DNA of 64,000 nucleotides from Dichotomocladium elegans (Eukaryota > Mucoromycota > Mucoromycetes > Mucorales > Lichtheimiaceae). The DNA is taken from NCBI GenBank assembly GCA_025716815.1, contig JAIXMN010000021.1, positions 186,001 to 250,000 on the forward strand, written 5' to 3'. Each line of letters begins with the position of its first letter. Position 1 is the stretch's first letter. The notes under the pieces are model-generated. The model searched no databases, had not been told where the DNA came from, and was given only the letters and a program-made list of their open reading frames with translations. This document shows, piece after piece, positions 1-11,029 of this stretch. The translations under genes and the position numbers were made by a program.

Positions 1-208
1 CTAGGTGCTGATACTCAAGCGCCTCCTTCTTGTTGTTCACTACTTTGACTGCCACGTAGGCGTTGTCCTCAAGAGACTGCCCAAGATAGAGGGCACCAAA
101 TGATCCCCGTCCTATTTCTTCGAGGATTCGATATTCATGATCGTCGTGCTGTTCAAGGCGGATGATCTTGTCGAGCATCCAATCGTCTTGTTCGGTGGTC
201 ACAGTCAT
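1..208 (-). CDS. Protein kinase, N-terminal fragment (cut by window edge)
   Basis: The first 69 codons of a Ser/Thr-type protein kinase, read leftwards and cut off by the window start. The glycine-rich ATP loop is at residues 32-43 (IGRGSFGALYLG) and the VAVK lysine that positions ATP is near residue 55. The start is the ATG at 206-208; it leaves a short acidic leader before the kinase fold, and no upstream in-frame exon is evident. The spacing between loop and lysine and the following basic stretch look somewhat like the casein kinase 1 group, but the catalytic loop is outside the window, so the subfamily is a guess. The 3' end of the ankyrin-FYVE-RING gene lies 185 bp upstream, on the same strand. 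Confidence 0.85.
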   Translation of the reverse strand, partial: MTVTTEQDDWMLDKIIRLEQHDDHEYRILEEIGRGSFGALYLGQSLEDNAYVAVKVVNNKKEALEYQHL

Positions 209-392
209 GGGAGATTCTCGCATTCACTATGGTGGACTCAAACGATAGAGTTGGTGTTCTTTGCAGTTTCAGAGGTTGTGTTCGGAGGGGATCAGTCTTT
301 ATGGTCATTTAATAGCACATCGTGGAAAGGGAACGGGGAGAGGGAAATGTACAGAAGAAGGAAGAGAAGGGAGGCTAATTTAAAGGGAAACT

Positions 393-2823
393 TTACTGGG
401 AATGAACAGGGCACTCCTTTCCCTTTCCAAACCAGCTGTGTATGCAACAGCTGTGATATGTGCAGAGGCAGCTTAACCTTGCCATCGTGTCACCTCCACA
501 TAAGTCTGAGCTTATTGTTTCTTTTGTATTTTATATTTTCGCACTTACCCTTAACAAATTCCTCAAGGCAAATGACACACTCTTGCCCCAACAACGCCGA
601 GTCAGGTGGGAGTTTATAGACTATGTTCCATATCAAGTTAACGAGTCAGCAGCTTCTTATCACCGCCCCCCCCCATCCGCTCTCTCCCCGCAAACGCGGG
701 TCTCGTACTCACCGACGTAGCGGATGCCAGACATGGCCGCGGACGTATTCGCGCTAAGGCACGCTTGAACATGATCCTCTTGCTCAGCTGTACCCCCAAA
801 CTCATCAAGTCCTTTGCCACATACGGGACAATCAAGCATCATGCTCTGCGTGCTTGGTGTCCGGCGCATCATTAAGCTTGCTGGGCGGCTTGTTTGTCCA
901 CGAGGTCGCGATAATTTTTCAAAACACCCATCGCATGCTCGCTGGGGCTGCAGCGAGATGCGGTAGTGCTGCTCCATCGGGACCGCCGGATCCTGGACAA
1001 TGTGTGAGAAAGGGAGCATCACCCGATTTGTCGAACATTTGTCACAAACAACCAGCCCGCAACATCTGGGATCAATTATTTGCATGGAGGTCAGCTGACA
1101 TGCACTTCCTCACACCTCGTCTGCGCCTACCTGCAATGGTGTCGTCGCACGAGGATATTGAACCATCGACCACATCGCCTGCAATCTGGTGCCTGTTCGT
1201 TTCGTTCCCAGACGTAGCCCATCCGCTGGAATGACGATGAACGTGCGCTGGAAAAGGATGGCCGAGAAAAAGTAGTCGATGTCGGTGGCTCGGCAGCAAT
1301 CGAGGCTGTGGATGCGGCTACGGGTGCTTGGTCAGCGCATGTTCCATAGCCCACAAAAACAGACCGAGGTTTAGCGAGGGTCAAGCTGGTGGATGCAGGG
1401 ACGCTGCTGCTGCTGCTGCTCCTGCTATTGTTGTTGTTATTGTTGCTGCTGTTACCATGGGTATTTCCTTCATCGTCAATATGGCTCTCATCTGACGTGA
1501 CTTCATCTGCAGTATCTGTACTGGAAGTGGTGGTCTCACTATCCATTCGACGTTTCATAATCCGGATCCATCGCCGCCTCCGTACCCATCCTGTTCCTGA
1601 CGTGGCCGGCATTGTGCCAACCCACTCGCTTGACTGACCGAAACTCCGAGCATATTGCCACCCTTGGCTGTCAGTGATCGGATGAGAATAGTCCACCATC
1701 CAGTCCGTCAGCCAAAACCACTCTGTCATGGGGGGCAGACGCACATGACTTTTTGTTGTTGTTTCCTCAGAAGGATAGAGTGTCCAGGCGCCTTCGTGTT
1801 TCCCAAGCGCTGAGGAGGAGAATGTTGGCCTGCCCATCGTCAAAAACGATGAGGTGCCCCTCTGATTCTCGTGCAAGATGACAGGCACGGTCACATGGCT
1901 CTTAAGTAGATCATACGGCTCGTGCGCTGTGAGAGACCATAATTTGGTTTATTCAGCAATCGGGCTTCTCATGAAAGAAAGGTCGGGAACACCTACTCTG
2001 ACCGATCCAGAACCTTTCTGCTGCCTCTAATACTTGGCAGACGTAGGCACTTCCTGCAGCCGCGGCTGCGTCATAAGCGGTTTCACCAAACACATTGCGG
2101 ATTAATGGATCCGCATCCGCCTCGTGAAGTAAATATTCCACCACGGCCAGATCTCCTTTTGATGCCGCATTGACTGATTGATAATGACACTGAGTTCACT
2201 CCTTTCGCTCTCTCCTCCAGGCGGACTTACTGAGCGGTGTATGACCAAGCCGGCTCCGAACATTGACAGGCACTCCTTGATGCACCAAAAACTTTACCAT
2301 GTGTACGTCGCCACTTGAGCACCCATTGTGCAACACTGTCCATCCATCCTTATCCTGATGAAGCACGTTGGCTCCTGCATGCGTAATTAGATACTCAACC
2401 ACCGGGAAGTGTCCTGCGTAAGCTGCTTTCAGGAGTGCTGTCTATTTAAAGAAAGAGGGGCAAGAAGGGCGTCAAGGAATAGATCGGGAAATCCTTCCTC
2501 CTTATTTGATAATCCCAGACATTCACCTCGTCCTCGGCGTCTGTACTATCCACAAGAGCACCGGCTTCTATGAGACGGACACAAATATCCAGGAACCCAC
2601 GCGCTGCAGCATAATGCAGCGGTCGCAATCGTGTACTGGGGTGAGGCTTGTTGGGATCGCTGCGGCGGTACAATAGTGCCTGCACTAAGTCAATGTCGCC
2701 CCGCACCGCACCATCGCTCAAGTCAAGATGGTCAACGGCATTGGTTATGGAGGATGCATTGTCGCCGGCAATGGGAGAAGCTGCTGTTTGAGGGGCTGCA
2801 TATTGGACACATCGAATGGGCAT
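393..2823 (-). CDS. Ankyrin repeat-FYVE-RING protein, predicted endosomal E3 ubiquitin ligase
   Basis: Seven exons: complement of 393-493, 549-620, 713-1065, 1131-1926, 1997-2173, 2231-2441, 2527-2823. All phases agree, giving about 668 aa. Residues 1-228 hold ankyrin repeats (TPLHYAA-type motifs). Residues 229-475 are low-complexity Ser/Thr/Asn, coded by imperfect trinucleotide runs near 1400-1455. A FYVE zinc finger follows near 478-530, with RRHHCR split by an intron, then a Cys-rich linker and a C-terminal RING (ECVICLEEF, then CLCTYH and CPVH). FYVE fingers bind PI3P, so action on endosome or vacuole membranes is expected, and the RING suggests ubiquitin ligase activity. The FYVE-linker-RING order resembles yeast Pib1, which lacks the ankyrin part. 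The start codon is uncertain: 2823 is the last ATG before the repeats, and an upstream exon is possible. Confidence 0.85.
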
Positions 2824-3304
2824 TACGAACGTGTGTATATATAAAAGAACAAAGAACAAAAAAAGGGAAAGCATCCTCAAGCGGGTGAATAATTTATGTG
2901 CATGACATACCCACACCCACATGGACAAATCGACGATACGCACATGTCGCTCCCTGCTCATTTTATCTTCCTTCCTCTTGATCCACAAAAATGCCCTTTT
3001 GCTCCTTCGTATTGAAAAGCGACTTTACGCGTCTCTGTTGCTCCAATCTAGTTAGTGCCTCGACAAAATCCAACTGGATCAGATCTCGCTGAACCCAAGC
3101 AAGCCAATCCCGGGCCTTTGTGTCTGTTTTAATGCGGGAACAATGTTATGCAGCGTCCCAGTGACACAGCAGGTAGCTTTTCAGCGTGACGTATGAATCT
3201 GCAGAGATTTCCACCATCGTGCACCTGTATAAATATGAGTATGCTCCATGCTCCTGCTCAACCGTTTTCTTCTTCTTTTTCTTCTTCCCCTCCTTCTTCA
3301 GTTG
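2824..3304. promoter_or_regulatory. Divergent intergenic region with TATA box
   Basis: Shared upstream region of the ankyrin-FYVE-RING gene (left) and the cystathionine gamma-synthase-like gene (right). A TATA-like motif (TATAAATATG) at about 3228-3237 lies some 70 bp before the ATG at 3305, followed by a pyrimidine-rich tract (3265-3300) typical of fungal transcription start regions. No gene is seen in it. Confidence 0.45.
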
Positions 3305-5201
3305 ATGTCAACAAATCCCTCTCTGCGCACGATCACTGACCCACCAACCGAGTTAGGCGAGCCCCTCCCGTCTAGTACGCCATTCGCGCTTTCGGTGATG
3401 ATTCCGACCTGGCAGGATAACCTTGCTTATGAAGCTGGAGATGCTGATCTGTTGTCCAGGCTGCAGACGGGTTATCCTCGGTTCGTATTTCCGCCTCAAG
3501 TGGTTGAGGTAATGAGCCAGAGATGGGCTCTATGTTCGTTTTGATATTGCTGCAAAAGTACACAAAAGAAATGAATATGCTGACCACAAGGCGGTTCTTT
3601 TCAGCTCTACGATCGTCTGGTAAAGATGCACGAGGGAGCCGAGTCAGGCATGGCATTCATTGCTCGGTCTTACGCTCAGCGTTGCATCGCCTTTTTGAGG
3701 GAGCATGATCACAACGAATCGAGCCTGATCGAACTGGTGATGGGTCGAATGCCTGTATTCCTTGTCCTGTTCCGCCAGGAGGCATTCAAGACGGCCATGT
3801 CCTACATTCAATATTTTGGCGCTGTCTTTTCAGCCCGAGCTGCCGAGTACTGCCTATGTGTTCTGGACAACAAGTCAGAGGAGGCAGAAGCATTGCTGTC
3901 ACAAGTGCCGGAGGACCTCGTCTGTACGGCCAAGATGACAATCCGAAAAAGAATTGCAAGTTTGGTAGGCCACGGCGTCTCAATGGACGACGTATATCTC
4001 TATCCGTGCGGTATGGCCGCTATCTCGGACGCGCATCGGTTGTTTACGAGGATTCGACCTGACGGCGATCAGATCAAAAGCGTCTGTTTTGGGTATAAAT
4101 GTACACCAGGGAGGATGAGAAGAAGAGAAGGAGAGAGAGAGAGAGAAAAGAAACGGCATTTACATTGATCGCATAGATTTCCATATATGGACACTCTCAA
4201 TGTCTTGCGCAAAGGTAGCCCTGCAGGCTGTCACTTTTACCCGGGTGGAAGCGAGAAGGACATCGAGGATCTTGCCTCGCTTCTTGAAGGCGAGAAGATC
4301 CTATCGCTGTTTTGCGAAGTACCGTCGAACCCGCTTTTGAAAACGCCTGACCTTAAACGCCTTCGTTCCTTGGCCACAAAGTACGACTTTATGATTGCCA
4401 TCGACGAGACCATCGGCAACTATTGCAACGTCGATGTCCTGCCATATGCTGATATCATCATGACAAGTCTGACGAAGCTCTTTTCGGGGAAATGCAATGC
4501 AATGGGAGGATGGTAAAAAGGAAAATAAGGCCAGGCAGAGGTGGCGATGGGAAAGCCATAGCATGTCAATGGTTTTCTAATGTGAAAGAAGCCTTATTCT
4601 CAACCCGAGGGGCAAACATTATAGAGCACTTCAACAGCACTTGAGCACATCGTTTGAAGAACTTTTATATGGTCCAGATGCTATCGTTCTGGAGCAAAAC
4701 TCGCGAGACTTTTGTGAAAGATCGATGAAGGTTAATACCAACGCGGAACTACTCTGCGACTATTTGATAAAGCACCCCAAAGGTACGTCATTTGTCTGTC
4801 CTCGGCGCTTATGGCATCGGCCTAATGCGTGCGCGCACGCGCGCGCTCCGTTTTTTACATCACGCACTGTTGCAGTATCAGACGTCTATTATCCAAAGTA
4901 TATCTGCCGTGACTTGTATGATTGTGTGCGACGATCAGACCGTAACAGCGGCTACGGAGGCTTATTGACAATCATGCTGCCTAATGCTGACCAGGCCGCA
5001 GTGTTTCATGACCGTCTTCGATGCGCCAAGGGTCCGTCACTCGGTACTAACTTTACACTCGCCTCGCCTTTCTGCATCCTTGCGCGCATCGACTGGGCTG
5101 AGGAATACGGTGTGTCGCATCACCTGGTTCGCGTCAGTGTGGGACTTGAAGACCCACAACACCTGATCCGTCTGTTTGAGGAAGCGCTTGCCTATGTATA
5201 G
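3305..5201 (+). CDS. Cystathionine gamma-synthase-like PLP enzyme
   Basis: Five exons: 3305-3508, 3605-4092, 4177-4512, 4592-4782, 4876-5201. Phases are consistent; 514 aa. It belongs to the Cys/Met-metabolism PLP family (fold type I), in the fungal branch with a long N-terminal region (yeast Str2/YLL058W type). The PLP-binding lysine is the K of TSLTKLFSGK, near residue 330, and the conserved Asp sits in the preceding IAIDETIG. The expected reaction joins an activated homoserine ester with cysteine to form cystathionine in methionine synthesis, in the cytosol. The start was chosen at MSTNPSLRT; the longer in-frame ATG at 3248 would add a hydrophobic leucine run coded by the promoter pyrimidine tract. 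The end lies 84 bp before the EMC8 start. Substrate choice cannot be told from sequence; a gamma-lyase is the main alternative. Confidence 0.9.
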
Positions 5202-5285
5202 TTTAAATGAATAAATTTACCCTCTTCCCTGTCTTCTCTCTCTCTCTCTCTCCTTTTTTTTTTTTTTAAAAAAAAAAAGTATCCA

Positions 5286-6128
5286 ATGAACATTGCCGTC
5301 GGCCCATACGCTTTCGCATTACCGTTGCTCCATGCAGCCAAATATCCCGATGCCCTTGTATGTGGTGTCTTGTTGGGACAAATAAAGACCGATGGCAGCA
5401 TGGAAATCACAACCGGCATCCCCTTCTTTCATCACTGGACGTCCCTGACTCCGATGCTCGAAGTGGCACTTCAGCAGGTAATGGGCGCGTTTCTTTTCGG
5501 ACTTCTCTCTCCCTCGTTGTTTTCGATACATATAGCTACAAGAACAGAGAATCTCATCGGGACTTATGAATCCTAGGCAGAACTGAGAGCCAAAGAGAGG
5601 AAATTGAAAGTATTAGGATGGTATCAGGCGAACACAAATCTCAAAGATGCGACGATTCACGAAAGTGCCATCCGAGTTGCTGACGCCATTAAACGTAATT
5701 CCGGTCAGGCCATTGTGCTCATTGTAAGATCTATCAGCACGCTATACGCGCGTTCTATTATTTTCGCGCCTGTGCTTCTAACAGCACCGAATGAACTTAG
5801 GTGAATAACGACAAGGTTGGACAACTACACGAGACCAAGGATGGAAGTGTGCTTGTGGTAACGTTTAAAATAAGGAGAGAGAGAGAGAGAGAGATAAAGG
5901 GACTAAGCTGAGACAAATCAAAACTAGCCGTATATCTTTCATGAGAAAGATTGGCGGCCAGTGAAGGGCGCGTTTACCAAAGACAGCTCTGTCGTCCTGA
6001 GCTATGAAGAAACGTATCCCAAGGTACGGGGCATGTTTAGCTCTGCCCAATACCAACGGCTTGTTGACTTTGATGACCATCTCGAAGACGTGTCCAAATC
6101 GTGGCTCGAATACAGCAATCATGTATAG
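5286..6128 (+). CDS. EMC8: ER membrane protein complex subunit 8/9 (UPF0172, MPN-like)
   Basis: Four exons: 5286-5477, 5577-5723, 5801-5857, 5928-6128. All phases fit; 198 aa, the usual length. Family hallmarks are LLHAAKYPDALVCGVLLG at the N-terminus, IPFFHHWTSLTPMLEVAL, then GWYQAN and the C-terminal LVDFDDHLED. The fold is a degenerate MPN domain without the JAMM metal-binding residues, so no peptidase activity is expected. In the EMC, this subunit sits on the cytosolic face of the ER and supports insertion of transmembrane and tail-anchored proteins. The gene starts only 84 bp after the cystathionine gamma-synthase-like gene; the gap is a CT-rich and T/A-homopolymer tract (5237-5279). It converges on the PAS-like gene. 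Confidence 0.92.
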
Positions 6129-6193
6129 ACCGCAATCAAATTTACAGTATTCTATTTACAAATACATATATAACCCCCATTTGCGATTTACAG

Positions 6194-6790
6194 TTACGCT
6201 TCCTTTTTCTTTTGCAAAAAGAGAATAGTCACTAGCCACACCAATAGCCGGAAAGGGCTTGCACTTAACCAGGCTGCAGCTTGCCGAACAAGTAGCAAGA
6301 ACGTAGCGACGGCTATCGGACGGTCTCGTTGTTCTGAAAACAGAACGCAGTAATAGTCACTGTCTTTGTTGTCCTGCAAGGTGTTCGCAGGGTGGATGAC
6401 GATGTGACAAGTAGCGGCGGTGGCGGAAAGCGGGTCGAGCATGCATGGAATAAAAGGAATCGCAACAGGCCTGCCGGATTTTGAAGCTTCGCTCACACCG
6501 CCACAAAGTCGTTGGACATGGCGAGGATGGACGAATCGCATAATGGGATGCCCAACCCAATGCGTGCCCTGGCGCCCATGCATGGCGGTTTCGGTTATAC
6601 CGTAGGCAGTGAGCCGTAGAATGGTTGCTGTGGGAAACGACACTAGCTCCCGTTCAGTGCAATTGTTTCCGAGTAAAGACAGTGCTTGATGATAGAGATC
6701 ATGTGGATTGCTGAGACCTGGGGAACAACCATCGTATTGGGTATAGAGTGGCGGGTGATTGTAGTTGCGTTGATGGAGTATGCATGTCAT
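6194..6790 (-). CDS. PAS-like protein with C-terminal membrane anchor (orphan)
   Basis: Single open exon of 198 aa from the ATG at 6788-6790. I do not recognise a named family. The middle (about residues 40-150) reads like a divergent PAS fold: a hydrophobic strand with TAYGITE, then GHPIMRFVHPRHVQRL as in the PAS F-helix region, and a return strand TCHIVIHPAN. The last 25 residues are a hydrophobic segment (LLVWLVTILFL) followed by KKKEA, which fits a tail anchor with a basic cytosolic or lysine-type retention end. The gene converges on EMC8 with a 65-bp gap. Codon usage and length support a real gene; ligand and partner are unknown. Confidence 0.6.
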   Translation of the reverse strand: MTCILHQRNYNHPPLYTQYDGCSPGLSNPHDLYHQALSLLGNNCTERELVSFPTATILRLTAYGITETAMHGRQGTHWVGHPIMRFVHPRHVQRLCGGVSEASKSGRPVAIPFIPCMLDPLSATAATCHIVIHPANTLQDNKDSDYYCVLFSEQRDRPIAVATFLLLVRQAAAWLSASPFRLLVWLVTILFLQKKKEA

Positions 6791-7599
6791 GATAGAATAG
6801 AAAACCAAGGCTTAATGGTTCTTAAAAGTTGCTTGCGGTTTGGTTCCAGCAAAGGAGAGGAGAAGGGTCTCCTAACGAGTAAGGGCTTCCTCTTCCGTCC
6901 CCCTTTTCTTTACAGACGCTTTTATTCTTTTGCAGAATACATAATACCATGGACAAACTTCGCGCGGAGAGAGAATGGAGTCCCATTGGGTGCATACATC
7001 TGCACCTTGATGGCTTGGAGAAGAAACTTTTGCTGGAAAGTCCTTTTTGCTACTGCGCAGCGGTACACCTACGGCGCTTTGCTTTTCCGAGATGAAAAGG
7101 ACGAAAAAGGATCGTTCTCCTCCAATAGATTGGAATATTTTATTGTCTGATGAACGAATCAAATCGTTTGTTCTAAATTTAGAGTTTTCATGCATTGGGG
7201 GGTGGCCTTTTTGTATCCATTGAGCATAAATACATACGCTGCCCTGGTTTATTGGAGCCCTTTGGATTCGACATAATAACAATAATGATAATACGGCATG
7301 GAGGGATGTGTGTGTGTGTGTGTGTGTGTCTGCATGTGGAGAACAGTCGAAGATTGGGCGGGAACCAGGCTTTCCTTTTTCTGTCTTGGCAACCAAAACC
7401 CCTGGAAGCATCGAGTTTTATCCTCCACCCCGGGAGTTCATCATTGTATGTTCCCAAGAACATGTTTACCCCACCTTCTGGTATTTATGATAAAACTATG
7501 GCTTCCCTGCACCTGTCTGGGAAAATTACATATTTGCAAAACAAACAGGAACTCATTATAAAAGCAAAATGTCTATGGAGAAGGAATGGGGCGATATCG
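6791..7599. other. Intergenic, no gene recognised; GT microsatellite
   Basis: About 800 bp between two minus-strand genes. It contains a short (GT)n run near 7307-7328. Open frames here lack recognisable domains or splice-consistent partners and are treated as chance. It probably contains the promoter of the PAS-like gene and the 3' UTR of the cyclin gene. Confidence 0.5.
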
Positions 7600-8214
7600 T
7601 TAATAGTCCAGGGCTTGTTCAACAAGATCCATTTCGAGTAAGGATCCGTGCAAGGCAAGATAGTCCTTGATGGACTGCAAGTTAACAAAGAGATCAAAGT
7701 TTATCAAGCCGAGGAAGCTGCGCTCCATTGAATTGATTTCCTTAGAAGTGTAGCAGTAATCTATCATAGGAGCAAGATCTTGGCTTGTCAGCGACTGCTG
7801 CGGCTCGAGTATGAATTTTGAGGCGGCCATGATGGAGGCAATGAACAGTCTGTAGGGTGTATCGGGATTTCCGCGGGCAAATGGCGGGAGATGTGCTTTG
7901 AGTCTTTGAAGATAGATGAGCGACACAAGGCAAACGCTAGGCGGGAGCTTGGAGCGCTGGAACAGGGTGGCGACGAAGGATCCTAGTGGAGGGAGCGGGT
8001 GCGGGTTGGACATTGACGAACGTGTGATGAGGTGTTGTTGTTTCCGGGTACAGGGTAGGATAGACGTTGCAGTCGTTGTGGTAAAGGCTGAGACAGAAGA
8101 TCAATTTCCATCCGTCTGCCGCCTCTTTTCTTTTGCCTCAAATGATGTTGGCTTACATAGCAGAGCTTCCGGGCTACGCGAACATACAGTCGAGATGGTC
8201 GGGCTTTCCATCAT
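7600..8214 (-). CDS. PCL/PHO80-type cyclin
   Basis: Two exons: complement of 7600-8087 and 8157-8214, phase-consistent, 181 aa. The cyclin box covers about residues 50-160: a helix with PPSVCLVSLIYLQRLK, then YRLFIASIMAASKFI, and the HTSKE-like segment SKEINSMERSFLGLINFDLFV. This order and the short length match Pcl1/Pcl2/Pho80-type cyclins, which bind a Pho85/CDK5-type kinase in cell-cycle entry, polarity or phosphate signalling. The start is the first of two adjacent ATGs (8212-8214); the short first exon codes a Ser/Thr-rich leader. An ATG at 8011-8013 in exon 2 would also give an almost complete box, but the two-exon model needs no frame break. Which CDK it serves is inference. Confidence 0.8.
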
Positions 8215-9547
8215 TAGACACGCTTTGAGGACACCGTGAATGAGTGAACAGAAGAATCAGCATCTACACCACCCACTCACCCCAACGCGCTTTATATAGG
8301 CCGCTCCCCCCGGGACTGATAAGAGAGTGAGCAATGATTGGGCCGGCCACCCGATCAAAAGAATGGCCAAAACGCGCAGGTAGAGAGCGGGGGATGGAAC
8401 GCCGCTTTCCTAATCTAAAAACAGACGACCCCCATTCAGAGAGCGTCTGCTTGCTCATAGTTCTCCCGACATTATGCAAAGACGTCTTATGCCGATTGGC
8501 ACTGAGAGTAAAAAGCATAGATCAAACAGTTGGCCTGTGCTGGGTCGGAGGAGGAGGGGTGGTTGCGAAAGGATTGTTGCAGGGGGGTTGGTTGAGCCAT
8601 TCCAAGCCATCCGATAACGCATATCGAAGATTGTTACGTAATCCAAACCACGCATTTGCTTGGCGGACACTTTGTAGGCCAGATAGAAGACCATCCAAGG
8701 TTTTCTGGACGTGATCAAGCTGTATTCATACTGCTGTTCCAATGCATCGGTGAGCCATGCAAGCTGCCTGTGCTATCATCTCGGACCTGAGATATGTTGC
8801 AGAGAGGAACTGGGACAATGTATCCTTGTATATATATTGTGCTCATCCCAACCAGGGCATTCGAATAGAAATGTCACTCACGGCTTGTTAAATTTACGCG
8901 GCTGATGCCTTCGGCTTCGGTGGGACAACCAGACAGAGTCGTTGCTTCATTCTGATGATGTCATAAAAGGCCAGATCACCAAGATGGGATTTTATGGGAC
9001 GGATACTACAGATATCGGAAAGCTGGAAAGGACCGTAAATGACTTGAACTCATCAAGCCAAAAGACCAAATGTGACCACACCATTGCATGTATTATGCAG
9101 TCTTTTTACCCCACGCCGTTTCGTGAGATTATCGCTTGACAAAAGTGTCACTTCCCGACTTGTCAGAATACAGAGAATGCGGGAAATCAGAGCAAGGCTT
9201 CGAGGAAGCTAGATGGCAGAGAGAGCAAACAAGCGGCCGTTCCTTTTCGGGTTGTCGCTGCAGTATTTCATACCTCCCTACGCCAATCACGCTCGGATTA
9301 AGGCTGTCAAACCGGCGAGGACATTGCGACGGACGGGCCCCACATGAACCATGACAAACAGAGCAGGATTTCGCATACGGAATAAACGACGTTCGATAGA
9401 AATCACAAACAGATGATCGCATAATGTATACAGGAAACAGCGCCTATGGTTTGCTGGGCGGCTGCAAAGCACACTCCGCCAGCGCACCACCAAAAACCCG
9501 GACCGCCCGACGTCCATTTGGGCAACAGAAAAAAACATTTCCAGCCG
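8215..9547. other. Intergenic region with unassigned exon-like ORF
   Basis: About 1.3 kb. On the minus strand, 8455-8742 is open and its first half (residues such as WMVFYLAYKVSAKQMRG and TIFDMRYRMAWNG) looks protein-like, but it has no suitable ATG, no recognised family, and I could not join it cleanly to an upstream exon; it may be a gene relic. On the plus strand, 8942-9139 is open for 65 codons without a recognised domain. The rest probably contains the cyclin promoter and that of the seryl-tRNA synthetase. Confidence 0.35.
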
Positions 9548-11018
9548 ATGCTACGTCGCTTTTCATACCTACTACGGCGCCATTACAGCACCGAACCATT
9601 TCGACCACGCATTGATTATGCGAAGCTTGCACAAAACAGCTCTGCAGTCCAGGCCAACATGCTCCGCCGTCGCCATGCCCTGGTCGATGCGGATCAGCTC
9701 AAGCAGCTGTACGAAAAGCGGCTATCCTTGTACAACACATTAACCGATTTGCGTTCTAGCCGCAATCAGCTGTCTAAGCTCATGAAAAGCGACAAGACAC
9801 TCGCTCCTCGCGCAAAACAAATTAAGGCAGATATCAGGACGATTGAACATGAGCTTGACGAGCTCGATGAGATGCTCTTGACCGCTGCGAGCCAGGTACC
9901 CAATGACACGCATCCGGATGTCAAAGACGACATGGTTGTGGTCAAGACGGTAGGCACCCCACGCATGGATGATGATCTCCAGGATCATGTGACGATCGCC
10001 GAGCGATTGGGTCTTGTGGATTTCAGTCAGGCTTCGCTGGTCTCTGGCTCGAGCTTTTACTATCTGCAAGGGTACGGTGCGTTTCTAGAGACCGCCTTGA
10101 TCCAATATGCTATGGCAAAGGCTGCGGCGCGGGGCTACCTGGCCGTCATGACGCCAGATATTGTCAGGACCCATATCGCATATGGGTGTGGTTTCCGGCC
10201 GCGAGCAGACGAACACTCTCAGATATACAGCGTCAAGGCCCACGAGGACGATGCGCTCTGCCTGGCTGGCACTGCAGAGATTCCGTTGGCAGGGAAATTC
10301 GCGAGCCGGTTGATGGAAGAGGTCGCCTTACCCAAACGACTGGTAGGATTTGGCCACGCGTTCCGCGCCGAGGCAGGTGGCCGAGGCACGGAAACCAAGG
10401 GACTATATCGCGTCCATCAATTCTCAAAGGTGGAACTCTTTGCCGTCTCGACGCCCGAACAGAGTGATGCCATGCTCGAGGAATTTATAGGTCTTCAGGA
10501 AGAAATATTCACAGAACTAGGTCTATGTTTCCGGTAAAAGGGCGGGCAGCACTCGCAAGTATGCTGAGAAGGGGTAAAAATTTAACTTTTGTTTGACGGT
10601 AGCATTCTTGATATGCCTCCAGAAGAATTGGGTGCGAGCGCATACAGGAAATACGACATGGAGGCGTGGATGCCAGGACGCAAACGGTGGGGAGAGGTAA
10701 TGTTTTTTTTTACACACACGCACACACAAAAAAGTCGGTCAACTATGTATTTATCTGGAGGGAAACATAAACCAGATCTCGTCTGCTTCTAACTGCACTG
10801 ACTACCAATCCCGACGCCTGGATATTCGATATCGGCCTACTCGCCTCACAGGGAAGAATACAATCTTCTGTCATACAATTAATGGAACAGCCATTGCGGT
10901 GCCTCGCATTATCATCGCCATTTTGGAAACATTCCAACGCCCTGATGGATCCGTAGAAATTCCGACCGTGTTACGGCCGTGGCTGCCAGGAAACCCTGCT
11001 GTACTAGAAGCCAAATAG
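9548..11018 (+). CDS. DIA4: Seryl-tRNA synthetase, mitochondrial type
   Basis: Three exons: 9548-10533, 10603-10696, 10776-11018; 440 aa with consistent phases. Class II motif 2 is [20 protein letters not shown] with the serine-specific region HQFSKVELF, and motif 3 is [18 protein letters not shown]. An N-terminal coiled-coil tRNA-binding arm covers about residues 40-120. The start [14 protein letters not shown] is an arginine-rich amphipathic presequence, so this is the organellar enzyme that charges mitochondrial tRNA-Ser. The ORF extends upstream to 9446, but the ATG at 9548 gives the classic presequence. The gene stands alone and is followed within about 15 bp by the end of a degraded transposon, so its 3' UTR may overlap transposon sequence. 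Confidence 0.93.
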
Positions 11019-11029
11019 AAATACTTTTG

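Noticed and set aside
8942..9139. 65-codon plus-strand ORF upstream of seryl-tRNA synthetase
   Set aside because: No recognisable domain, no ATG in good context and no splice partner.
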